Assembly (NCBI RefSeq): GCF_030506305.1
Contig: NZ_CP119421.1
Coordinates: 4,976,501-5,040,500 of the forward strand
Length of the DNA stretch: 64,000 nt
Reading direction: 5' to 3'
From: Porifericola rhodea
GTDB taxonomy: Bacteria; Bacteroidota; Bacteroidia; Cytophagales; Cyclobacteriaceae
Positions 35,815 to 44,636 of this stretch are shown in pieces. Position 1 is the first letter of the stretch; every line of letters begins with the position of its first letter. Position numbers and translations under genes: made by a program. Below the pieces are notes generated by a model, which was not told the origin of the DNA, ran no database searches, and worked only from the letters and a program-made list of their open reading frames with translations.

Positions 35815-38800
35815 TTATGCAGCCTTCTTCATTTTCAACATTTTCATCTTAATAATAATAGCTTTGGCTTTTGCCTTGGCTTTGAGCTTGTTAGAAGCTT
35901 GTGAAGTTTCTTCCCTTTCTTCTTCGGCTACTTCCTTAAGCATACTGATTTGCTTATGCTGTTGGATCTTATTGATTTCATCAGCAAATAGGCTTACTTC
36001 ATTTGGTAGCAGAGAATGAGCTTGATTCATGGTATCAGCTTGAGAGTAATCCAACAGGTAGTTGAGTGTAGCAAATTCTTGCGCTCGTTCCGTGATGGTT
36101 CCCGGCCTGATCTGTAGCTTGGCTTTCTTTTCTCTTACGATGGCTTCCAACTTGCTTAAATTCTCTTCTGAGCGTAAAAACTGCCGCTCTTCCTCTACTT
36201 TCTGGATTTCAGCTTCCATTTCTTCCAGTATTGGAGATAGGTCATCATGGATGCTCATACTTTTTTTGGCAAGGGTTGTGGTTTCTGCTTTCCGTACCTG
36301 GGGAACAATGGCTCTGAATTCCGAAAAATCAGCATTAAATTGCCAGTCAGAAGAATTGATATCTCCCAATAGGTTAAGCAAACGCTTTCCTACCCTGATC
36401 AACTCTTTATCATCCCTATCTGAAGAAGCAAGAAACTCCTGTGCATCTTTGACTACATCCTGAATACGTTCTAACAGCGCTTTGCGCTGCTTTTCATCTT
36501 TGCTGCGCCAATAATACTGCTGCTCATAGTTCTTGGACAGGCCATTTCCATCGTGACCAAAAAAGTAGTCATTAGTCCGGTTGACCAACTCTTCCATTTT
36601 ACGGGGTAGGCTGTCTCTAAAATTCTGGTAGGTCTTGATTCTACCTTTCAGCGTGAGCAAAGTTTTGTGCTCAGATTCCAGCACTTCTTTTTTGCGGGTA
36701 TTCTCTTTTTCCTGCTTGTCCAACTCCATTTTGACCAGCTCACCGATATTGGTGTACAGCGCAAATTTCACTTCTTCCGGATCAAGGGATTCCTGATCCA
36801 GTACATTGCCTCTATCACTACGGTACCAGATGTCATTGATCCTGCTGGACTTCTCTTCCAGTTTTTGAAAGACAAACACATCCATGGAGTCATTGACCAA
36901 AGGCATCACAATTCGCACATAGCCAAATCGGTTTTTCTGCCGGTGGATTCTTCCTTCTACCTGCCTGATACTGGTAGGATTCCAATCCGGTAGTAGGATA
37001 TAGAGCACGGTACCATGGTTTTGCAAATCAATTCCTTCCGTAATGGTACTGGTTCCAATAATGACTTTGACAATATTGGCCTGAAATGCATCTTTGATGG
37101 CTTCTTTACGGGTTCCAGATATTCCGGAAGTAATGATCTCTACTTCATCAAAAGTCTTTCTGTTGTTTTTGACGTTCTGCTTGTAGCCTACTTCTTCAAT
37201 GAGGTATTTTTTAAGCATGGGGAAATAGTCTTTTCCCCGGTTCATATAGATCACCTGGCCGGAAACGGCTTCTCCTTTTTCCTCATGATACTGCTTCACC
37301 GAGGCTATACACTGGCAGGTATAGTCAATTTTGGGTGAGTTCTTGACAAACTCTATATGATCTTTAGGTGGCAAACCATTATAGAGTTTGGTGAAATATG
37401 GACTAATGGCATTGCTTAAAGATTGCCCCATGCTTTCCAGTATGCTTCCTCCCCTACTTTTGTCCATTGCCAGTTTGATCACCTGGTTTTGTACCGCATA
37501 CTGATCTTCGGTCATAGTAAGGTAGGTAAGGATCTGCTCATCCCCTTCTAAGCGCTGCACTTCTCCGGAAGGAGTAGTACGATAAAGCTTAGGCAGATTG
37601 ACTTTGATCGGTCTTAATACCCCTGCATCTTCTCCTGTTTTGTAGCTTATATGGTTGTGAATAAGCTTTTGGAGTAGCAATCGGTTGTTGAATCGCTTCA
37701 CTACATATTTCTGCTGGATGGTGCCATCATAGCTGTTGGCATACTCCATTTCCTGTAGCACGAAGGTTTCCAGAAAAGAACCGATGTTTTTTAAGCCCAT
37801 CTGCACCATCTTGTCATAAGCAACCATGGATAACATAGAAAATACTTCCAGCGGTGAGTTGGTAAAAGGCGTAGCGGTTAAGAGCATCACATTACGACCA
37901 AACTTACGCTGGATGTAGTTGGTCATAAAGAACATTTTGATGGCCCGGTCTGAGGCCTGCGATTCCATTTTGAAACGCTTATTGCCTTCATCATCGGTAG
38001 GCGTATTGGTAAAGACATTCTTGAAGTTATGGGCTTCATCTACTACAATAAAGTCAAAGCCTAAGCTGTCTACATCTACCCGGGTGCCTTTCTGCGCCTG
38101 GCCCACTGTTTTCTGGTTCTTCTTTTTCATCTTGGACCAGTCTCTATTGGTTTTGCCCACATCCTTCATCATCACAATGTCGTTGAGCTCATCAAAGAAT
38201 TCTCTTTGCAGATTTTCTGAATAACCCAGTTGAATGAAGCCTTCATAGGTAAGCAGGGTTATGCTGTTTTCCGGTACTTCCTGCGCTAGGTCTATGCCTT
38301 TTCTGATTTGAGTGCCCAGGTTATACCAGTCATTAATAGTAATACCGGTATGAGAGAGTACTCCTGGAACAAACTGCTTGGTTTTTTTATCAGTATAGCC
38401 GATGATTTCTCGCTTCCATTTTTCATAGGTAGGGTTGGGAACTACTACCACAGGACGTTTTACTCTTCCTTCATAAAGATTATTGGCCATAGTGATGATG
38501 GCTGACATCGTTTTACCTACGCCTACATCATAGGCTACGATACCGGAACCTGCGGCCTGCATAAAAGCAATGGCCTCTCTTTGGGGAGGTGTGAATTGCA
38601 GTGTACCGTGGTTTTTACCAAAGGTTTTGCTGCACTCAAAACCAACCGGGATGCGGTGGTACATGATATCAGCAGTACCATTGTAGAGCCTGTTCCATTC
38701 AAAGTCTATTCTTTGTTTGTCCTCCAGCTGTAAGCCTTCGTGCAGGAATCGGGAGAAGAGCTTTTCTCCTTCTTCTGGCCCATACTGCATAATCATCTGC

Positions 38801-40329
38801 TGTTCGGCTTTATCCATGCGGTTCATGTTTCTGCCCAGCACATAGTAGTAGTAGATTTGATGGGCAGATAGATTGCCAAAATCCGTTCTTTCTAAAGTCT
38901 GCAGATAATGCCAGAATGCATCTCTCAGGGAGATTTTACTGGTCTGAGCATCTTTATAGCTATCAGCAATTTCATAACCGGTTTCTTCAGCAAGATTCTC
39001 AATCATGAAAGTTTTAGAAAACTCTGAGAAGGCCAGAATCTTGGGCCTTTCATTAGGGTCTACATGCTGAATAGAAATAGGCTTGGGGGTACGTTCTGCA
39101 ATAATACTTTGATGCTTGGCAAATACAGACTCTCCAAATCTTACGATGATTTCTTCTTTGTCTTCTTCTAACTGCTTCGCCCTTTCATACATATTGCCAT
39201 AGGCATAAATAGGCAATGGCAATAATTCTCCATTGGAGTAGAAAAGCAGTCCTTTTTGAACAAAGCTACTAAGACTTTCTTCGCTGACCTGCTGAGTCGT
39301 GGCTTTGATGGTACAATGATCTTTAAGTACAATGATCTTCTGGCCCTGAGGATTGGTGAGTACCAGATACACTTTATTGTTGTATTCATGCTCAAATCTG
39401 GTAGATTTACCCAGAATAGAACCGGTGGGAACGGTTGCTATTTTGTGCCAATGATTATCTAGAATAGAAGTAGCCGCGTTTGCATATGCCACCGTGGATA
39501 CGGCTACATTATCTCTATCAGCACTGGTATTATTGTCCAGGAAGTATTTCTTCCATCTGGTCATAGGAGAGCCTAAAGACCTGCGATACCATACCCATAC
39601 TTTGATTTCATCTTCACTAATGCCCTGATTATACATTTTGATCACTTCCTCAAAGCTGCGTTTGCCTTCTTCTTTTCGCTCTGGCTTCACAAGCTTTCCC
39701 AATGTGTAGTCATCCAGTTTTCCTAAAGTACCAGTGGGTAATACTCCCAAAGTAGCATGGAGTTGGTGCCCGGAGAGTCCTGCTAAACCAGCAAGTCCTG
39801 AAAGAGTAGTTTGAGTAGTTCTATTCGTATTCTTCATTTTGAGCATGTTCATTTTGATAATAATGGCTTTAGCTTTCGCCTTAGCCTGTAGTTTTTTCTG
39901 GTTGGTGTCGGTTGGTGGTTTAGCTTGTTCTGTGATTTGCTTATTTAGCTGTGCTTTAATTAATTGAGGGATATCCGTTTTTTTACCCTTGATCTGCAGA
40001 GGAAAGTGAAAGGAAGAAGTCACTTTTTCTTCTCCCAACTGCTTTTCAGGATGCATGGCAAACCAGGTGGAATAGCTGGCTTTCTCTTCAAAGCTTAAAG
40101 GTTCTTCAGATACCAGATTAGCAAAGAGATAGCCTTCAATAAGCTTTTCTTCACTTTCAGCAGCAGGTAAGACAAAAGGATTATCCTTAGCATAGAGTTC
40201 CGGGGATATATAGCCTTGTTTTAGCAGTGAACGTACATCATTTTTTGCCTTACGGTCTATGGGTAGCTCGTTGATGTAGTCCTCAATTATTTGAATCCTT
40301 GCTCTATAAAAGCTGGGAGACTGTTTCAT
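35815..40329 (-). CDS. Giant SNF2-type helicase of polyvalent/DarB-like kind
   Basis: 1504 aa. Helicase motifs: VAYDVGVGKTMSAIITMANN (motif I), FIVVDEAHNFKNVF (motif II), MLLTATPFTNSP (motif III), TSTITEGIDLQNHG and RQVEGRIHRQKNRFG (V and VI). An odd basic-hydrophobic motif of the form KAKAKA-III-KM-x-MLKMK occurs twice, at about residues 147-166 and at the very C-terminus (about 1482-1501). With the methylase gene upstream it resembles antirestriction proteins such as DarB or other large polyvalent proteins of phages and conjugative elements. Small gene upstream overlaps by 4 bp. Confidence 0.75.
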   Translation of the reverse strand: MKQSPSFYRARIQIIEDYINELPIDRKAKNDVRSLLKQGYISPELYAKDNPFVLPAAESEEKLIEGYLFANLVSEEPLSFEEKASYSTWFAMHPEKQLGEEKVTSSFHFPLQIKGKKTDIPQLIKAQLNKQITEQAKPPTDTNQKKLQAKAKAKAIIIKMNMLKMKNTNRTTQTTLSGLAGLAGLSGHQLHATLGVLPTGTLGKLDDYTLGKLVKPERKEEGKRSFEEVIKMYNQGISEDEIKVWVWYRRSLGSPMTRWKKYFLDNNTSADRDNVAVSTVAYANAATSILDNHWHKIATVPTGSILGKSTRFEHEYNNKVYLVLTNPQGQKIIVLKDHCTIKATTQQVSEESLSSFVQKGLLFYSNGELLPLPIYAYGNMYERAKQLEEDKEEIIVRFGESVFAKHQSIIAERTPKPISIQHVDPNERPKILAFSEFSKTFMIENLAEETGYEIADSYKDAQTSKISLRDAFWHYLQTLERTDFGNLSAHQIYYYYVLGRNMNRMDKAEQQMIMQYGPEEGEKLFSRFLHEGLQLEDKQRIDFEWNRLYNGTADIMYHRIPVGFECSKTFGKNHGTLQFTPPQREAIAFMQAAGSGIVAYDVGVGKTMSAIITMANNLYEGRVKRPVVVVPNPTYEKWKREIIGYTDKKTKQFVPGVLSHTGITINDWYNLGTQIRKGIDLAQEVPENSITLLTYEGFIQLGYSENLQREFFDELNDIVMMKDVGKTNRDWSKMKKKNQKTVGQAQKGTRVDVDSLGFDFIVVDEAHNFKNVFTNTPTDDEGNKRFKMESQASDRAIKMFFMTNYIQRKFGRNVMLLTATPFTNSPLEVFSMLSMVAYDKMVQMGLKNIGSFLETFVLQEMEYANSYDGTIQQKYVVKRFNNRLLLQKLIHNHISYKTGEDAGVLRPIKVNLPKLYRTTPSGEVQRLEGDEQILTYLTMTEDQYAVQNQVIKLAMDKSRGGSILESMGQSLSNAISPYFTKLYNGLPPKDHIEFVKNSPKIDYTCQCIASVKQYHEEKGEAVSGQVIYMNRGKDYFPMLKKYLIEEVGYKQNVKNNRKTFDEVEIITSGISGTRKEAIKDAFQANIVKVIIGTSTITEGIDLQNHGTVLYILLPDWNPTSIRQVEGRIHRQKNRFGYVRIVMPLVNDSMDVFVFQKLEEKSSRINDIWYRSDRGNVLDQESLDPEEVKFALYTNIGELVKMELDKQEKENTRKKEVLESEHKTLLTLKGRIKTYQNFRDSLPRKMEELVNRTNDYFFGHDGNGLSKNYEQQYYWRSKDEKQRKALLERIQDVVKDAQEFLASSDRDDKELIRVGKRLLNLLGDINSSDWQFNADFSEFRAIVPQVRKAETTTLAKKSMSIHDDLSPILEEMEAEIQKVEEERQFLRSEENLSKLEAIVREKKAKLQIRPGTITERAQEFATLNYLLDYSQADTMNQAHSLLPNEVSLFADEINKIQQHKQISMLKEVAEEEREETSQASNKLKAKAKAKAIIIKMKMLKMKKAA

Positions 40330-40541
40330 GAGAGTTCCATTTCCAGTTGGTTGACTGCTGCTGACAAGCTGATTTGGTTGGTGGCTGCATAATTGAGCAA
40401 CATATTCTCCATCTGTCGATATCCATCCGCACGATTGAGGATAGTAGCAATGCCCGGATAGCTTTCCAGATCAAGACTCAACAGCAGATCACGCACTTTT
40501 TGACGTAGCTGGATAATGGTATTTTCTCTTTTTTTGCTCAT
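40326..40541 (-). CDS. Small hypothetical protein between methylase and helicase genes
   Basis: 71 aa, charged and helical, no recognised domain. The stop overlaps the helicase ATG by 4 bp and its start is 2 bp after the methylase stop, so the three genes are one operon. It may be a linker or subunit of the complex. Confidence 0.6.
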   Translation of the reverse strand: MSKKRENTIIQLRQKVRDLLLSLDLESYPGIATILNRADGYRQMENMLLNYAATNQISLSAAVNQLEMELS

Positions 40542-40543
40542 GG

Positions 40544-41320
40544 TTATAGTTTTTTAAGCACTAGAATGTCGGTGGGTACGCTGGAATTTCTAAATACTGC
40601 CGGTAGTCGGTAAGCATCTACTAAGTCAGCTATCTTACCTATCGCTTGTTTGATCTCCTTGTACTTATCTCCATTGCGCAGAAAATTAGAAGAAGTCAGG
40701 AATACGATCAGCCCATCCTTTTTAAGGAGCTTCAGCCCATAGTACAGGAAGAAATTCTCTATGGTATGATGCCTCGGCTTAGTATTAAAGTAACTGGCAT
40801 AAGGCCCTAAATGAGTGCCGTAAGGAGGATTGCCGATAATCAGATCAAGGTCGGTTCCGATCCAGGGCTTGCTGGCCTTAGTAGTATAGCGGGGTGCTTC
40901 TAGGAAGAGCGTTTCAAAATATTGGTTGTAAAGGGTTGCTTTGGGGTGCAGAATTTGGGCAATCCTAAAGGATATAGGGTTGATTTCTAAACCAAACAAT
41001 TTTGCCTGAGTCGGAGCATGGTCAAATATTCTTCCGGTACCGCAAGAGGGTTCTAAAACTTTTCCGTCTAGAGGAAAGCCATAGTGGTTGGCCAGATCCC
41101 ACATAATTTGAATGAGAAAATCTGGTGTGTAAAACTCATCTGCTGCGCCTGCATATTCATCATCTGCATCAGAGATTCCTCCAGCACCTTCATAAGTTCT
41201 CAACAACGCTTTTTCTTCCTCACTATAGGATTCTTCCGCAGCATCTTTCCTGCGGATCATCGCTTCTATTTCTGCTTTGTTTTGGGCTTGTATTCCTGAA
41301 AAGACTTCCAATTCTGGCAC
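40544..41320 (-). CDS. N6-adenine DNA methyltransferase
   Basis: 258 aa. SAM-binding motif I VLEPSCGTGRIF (about 85-96) and catalytic motif IV LIIGNPPYGTH (about 160-170) define an N6-adenine class enzyme. No target-recognition domain is visible. Upstream of the giant helicase; together they equal the two halves of DarB-type antirestriction proteins. A self-protection role is inferred. Confidence 0.85.
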   Translation of the reverse strand: MPELEVFSGIQAQNKAEIEAMIRRKDAAEESYSEEEKALLRTYEGAGGISDADDEYAGAADEFYTPDFLIQIMWDLANHYGFPLDGKVLEPSCGTGRIFDHAPTQAKLFGLEINPISFRIAQILHPKATLYNQYFETLFLEAPRYTTKASKPWIGTDLDLIIGNPPYGTHLGPYASYFNTKPRHHTIENFFLYYGLKLLKKDGLIVFLTSSNFLRNGDKYKEIKQAIGKIADLVDAYRLPAVFRNSSVPTDILVLKKL

Positions 41321-41574
41321 TCCTTTTTTTAGGTGACAAGGTAGAATGGTATCATTTAATGGGAGTAGGTTGGAAGAGTTTGTGCTAAGTTAGGTGAGTA
41401 TTTACTGGTCGAACTATAAATTGGTAATAATGGCCAATAGGCAGCAATTTAATTTTCTAGCTGAATTGTTCAGTTGCTTCCTTTCGCCTCAGCCTGATTA
41501 AGGGTTTTTAGTACCTCTCTTTTTTAAAAATGATTACTTTTACAAGTAAATAGGCTGAATAATTAATTTTGAAT

Positions 41575-42306
41575 TCAATTAATAAATAACTCCATTTCTT
41601 CATCTAAAACCCACTTATTTTCATTAAGCTCTTTTATAATAGTAAAGGCAGCCTTTTGCTTCTTGAGTTGCTCTATAATAAACTCACTTTTAATCAGTTT
41701 TTCCTTCCAATCTGTATAATAAATATGCTTTAAAACAAATAGAACAAAACCCAAAGGGGTTACGATTTGATTGCATGGAACTCTTACATTGGTAACATGT
41801 CCAAAATGGAAATGTGCTGTTGAATGAACTAGTGGTTTGTGTAGTTTAGAATCTACATCGTACCGAATTGAAGTATTACTTGTATTTACTTGCTGTTCAT
41901 TCAAATATTGTTGATACTCTTCGTAAAAAGAGCTTCCAACTGTTTCAATTTCCTCCTCATCTATATAGCCTTCATCTTTAAGATAAGTTAAGTATTGATT
42001 ATATGTAAGAAACAACTGTGGGTTTTGTAAAAACATATATCTTACTTCTGGTATCCCTGCTGAAGTGTCTAGGTTTGAGTAGGAAAACTGAAAAATTGAC
42101 TCATCATACATTAAAATATCGTAGTCAAAATTTTGAGTAGCAACTCGGTAAAGATTAAAATAATCCTTGCTTTGTGAGGCTTTCTTAAATTCCTGACTTA
42201 CATCGTCTTTATGAATAACTTTTTCACCTACAGATATTAAAAGTTCATAATCTTTAAGTAGCTTTTGAGCTTCCTTTAAAGAACCTACAAATTTTGCTAA
42301 ATTCAT
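41575..42306 (-). CDS. DUF2290-like protein, partner of SF1 helicase
   Basis: 243 aa. The C-terminal region with KLHKPLVHSTAHFHFGH and IVTPLGFVLFVLKHIYY resembles DUF2290 proteins, which have conserved His residues of unknown function. It overlaps the upstream helicase gene by 4 bp. AT-rich and close to Hachiman, so a two-gene defence system is plausible. Confidence 0.6.
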   Translation of the reverse strand: MNLAKFVGSLKEAQKLLKDYELLISVGEKVIHKDDVSQEFKKASQSKDYFNLYRVATQNFDYDILMYDESIFQFSYSNLDTSAGIPEVRYMFLQNPQLFLTYNQYLTYLKDEGYIDEEEIETVGSSFYEEYQQYLNEQQVNTSNTSIRYDVDSKLHKPLVHSTAHFHFGHVTNVRVPCNQIVTPLGFVLFVLKHIYYTDWKEKLIKSEFIIEQLKKQKAAFTIIKELNENKWVLDEEMELFIN

Positions 42307-44456
42307 TTTTTGCTTATCTTTCCTTTGAGTTGTTCTACAATTTCTTCTTTGGAAAGCCCAAGTTCTTCAGCTAACTTTTCAGCTGCCCTTTCAATTTTAT
42401 TTAATGCAGCCTGCTTCTTATTAATGTCCTGTCTAATTGTTATTACTTCTTCAGCACTTGGTTGAACAAAAATGAGTTTAAAATCATTTTTCTTTAGTTC
42501 ATTATACTCTTCTTTACATAAATAATTAAATGACTCGAACCCAGTAATAGTAATCCATCCTAAACTTCTAGTTATTGCTGTAAATAGCTTATTACGCTCA
42601 ACAATATTGTTTCTATCAGAAAATACAGCATCAGTTCCAATAGCATAGACACTACCAGCCTCATTGCCTTTAGCTTTATATATTGTAGAAAGGGTAACTT
42701 TTCCTTTCATCTTAAAGGTTGTATTATTTGAGGGGACTGTTAATAAATTAAATGAACCGATTGATTGTGCAGTGAGCAATTCACTTATCAAGCTAAAATA
42801 AGTTTTTGCATTTCTATTATCTAAACAAACTACGCTGATATCCTCGGGATTCAATTCGCTTTTTATATCCAGTATTATTTTACCTACTACAGCTTCACAT
42901 TCTTCCTTGATACTAGAAAAGGACAAAATACTAATCACATCCTCACCTTCTAAAAATTGATTTTTGTAGTGAGGACTATTTATGGTTGGTCTAGAAATTT
43001 CCATGTCTTCACCTACTTGAGAGTTTCCTTTTATTACTTCAAAACCTAAACTCTCCCAATGTTCGTTGCTCTCAAGCCTTTGCACAATAGTAGGTTTAGT
43101 ATCTTCTTCGTGCATATTATAGATTCCAAGCCCAAAAGAAAAAGCAGTAATTAAAGCTTTTCTCGGGTTTCTATAACATTTATATAAAACGATATCTTGC
43201 AAGTCATTTTCATTTCTACTAAAATCGATGTAGTACTTACCCTCTGAGTCTTTTCCGAATGTCTCTCTTTCATTTTGTATCTCCACATTTAAAATATTTT
43301 GAAAGTCGTCATATGCCCAAACTACGCGATTCTTTCTTGTTATTTTTCGACATATCCGATAGAAGTTTACAGGGAAGTCCTGTGCTTCATCTAGCAAAGA
43401 ATAATCATACTGAGTTTTAAGGTTATGTTGGACTAGCTCTCCACATATATAATTAAATGGGTTATTTTTATCTGCTGCCTTTGCAGAAGTTAAATCAATT
43501 GGTGGCACTCCATTGTATATACAGGCATTATAGTAAACTCCTTCAAGGCTTTTCCCCCCCCATGCATGGAGGATTTGAATTTTATCCCAGTTAGGGTCTC
43601 TTTCCGCAAATTGTCTGTAAAACCTAGTAATTAATCTTTCAACATACCCCCTTAAGGATTTAGTAAAATAGGTATACAATATAAAAGCATCAGGATATTG
43701 TAAATGTATTATAGCAGCCTTCATTGCCAAAATGACAGTTTTACCAGATCCAGCTAAACCTCTTATTCTTTGTGGACCATCCAAAGTAAATAATGCTGCT
43801 CTTTTTTGTTCTAAGTCAAAAGTAAATATTTGATTTTCAATTGCCGTTAAAGTAGCCCCTTTAGTACTAGTTGGATTTTGAGGATCATTTATTATTCTTT
43901 TTGTAGCCCTCAATATACCTTTTGATCCTTCAATAGTAGCTTTTAAATCTGCAAATTGCTCATCGTTTAGTTTGGCATTTTGATTACCCTCAACAACTTC
44001 TTGAAGGGTTGTTTTTGAAAATACAACAGGGTAATCCTTCTGAGAGGCTAATTCTTTTGGTAATTCTGTACAGTTATTTAAATAAACGCAGGGACAAATA
44101 TTAACAAGAAGACTACGCCTATTTTGTCTTAAAAAAGGTGCATCCTTTAATAATTTTGCATAAAGGATATTATCAATTTCCGAAAGTTTATCTAACTCAC
44201 TGTCTAAATTAGGTATTCCTCTTTCGGAATAGTTTACGCATTGAAAAATGAATACTCCATAGTTTTTGGTTACTACTAAAATATTAGCACTGATTGAGCT
44301 TTCTCCATCTGGAGATGGATACAATGGAAATTCATGATAAATTGAAATAGATTCAAAATCATAATTTTCCTTGATATCAAACCATTTTGCCACTAAATCA
44401 ATTGCACTAGGCTCCTTCTTAAGTAAAGTCTCATTATAATTTTTTTCTATAATCAT
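42303..44456 (-). CDS. Superfamily-1 (UvrD-like) helicase with N-terminal nuclease-like region
   Basis: 717 aa. RIRGLAGSGKTVILAMKAA (Walker A, about 229-247), YSLLDEAQDFP (motif II), TLSTIYKAKGNEAGSVYAIG and FTAITRSLGWITITG (late motifs). The first 190 residues may be a NERD-like nuclease domain (FVFQC-type strand FIFQCVNYS about 72-80), but this is weak. Helicase plus DUF2290 protein form an operon with a 4-bp overlap. Probably antiviral by context. Confidence 0.75.
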   Translation of the reverse strand: MIIEKNYNETLLKKEPSAIDLVAKWFDIKENYDFESISIYHEFPLYPSPDGESSISANILVVTKNYGVFIFQCVNYSERGIPNLDSELDKLSEIDNILYAKLLKDAPFLRQNRRSLLVNICPCVYLNNCTELPKELASQKDYPVVFSKTTLQEVVEGNQNAKLNDEQFADLKATIEGSKGILRATKRIINDPQNPTSTKGATLTAIENQIFTFDLEQKRAALFTLDGPQRIRGLAGSGKTVILAMKAAIIHLQYPDAFILYTYFTKSLRGYVERLITRFYRQFAERDPNWDKIQILHAWGGKSLEGVYYNACIYNGVPPIDLTSAKAADKNNPFNYICGELVQHNLKTQYDYSLLDEAQDFPVNFYRICRKITRKNRVVWAYDDFQNILNVEIQNERETFGKDSEGKYYIDFSRNENDLQDIVLYKCYRNPRKALITAFSFGLGIYNMHEEDTKPTIVQRLESNEHWESLGFEVIKGNSQVGEDMEISRPTINSPHYKNQFLEGEDVISILSFSSIKEECEAVVGKIILDIKSELNPEDISVVCLDNRNAKTYFSLISELLTAQSIGSFNLLTVPSNNTTFKMKGKVTLSTIYKAKGNEAGSVYAIGTDAVFSDRNNIVERNKLFTAITRSLGWITITGFESFNYLCKEEYNELKKNDFKLIFVQPSAEEVITIRQDINKKQAALNKIERAAEKLAEELGLSKEEIVEQLKGKISKK

Positions 44457-44636
44457 AGCTCAGTAGAAATAACAAACCATAAATTAATAGTTTGTACGTA
44501 AAATGGAATTAAGCTTTAACTTTCTTCACCGTTAATCAAAGTCTATAAGAGTTCAAAAATAGTTATTCACTTTTTAATTTAGCTTGGGCTTGTTCTTTTT
44601 GATTAGTGCAGCTATAATAAAAATGTATTTCTGTAT

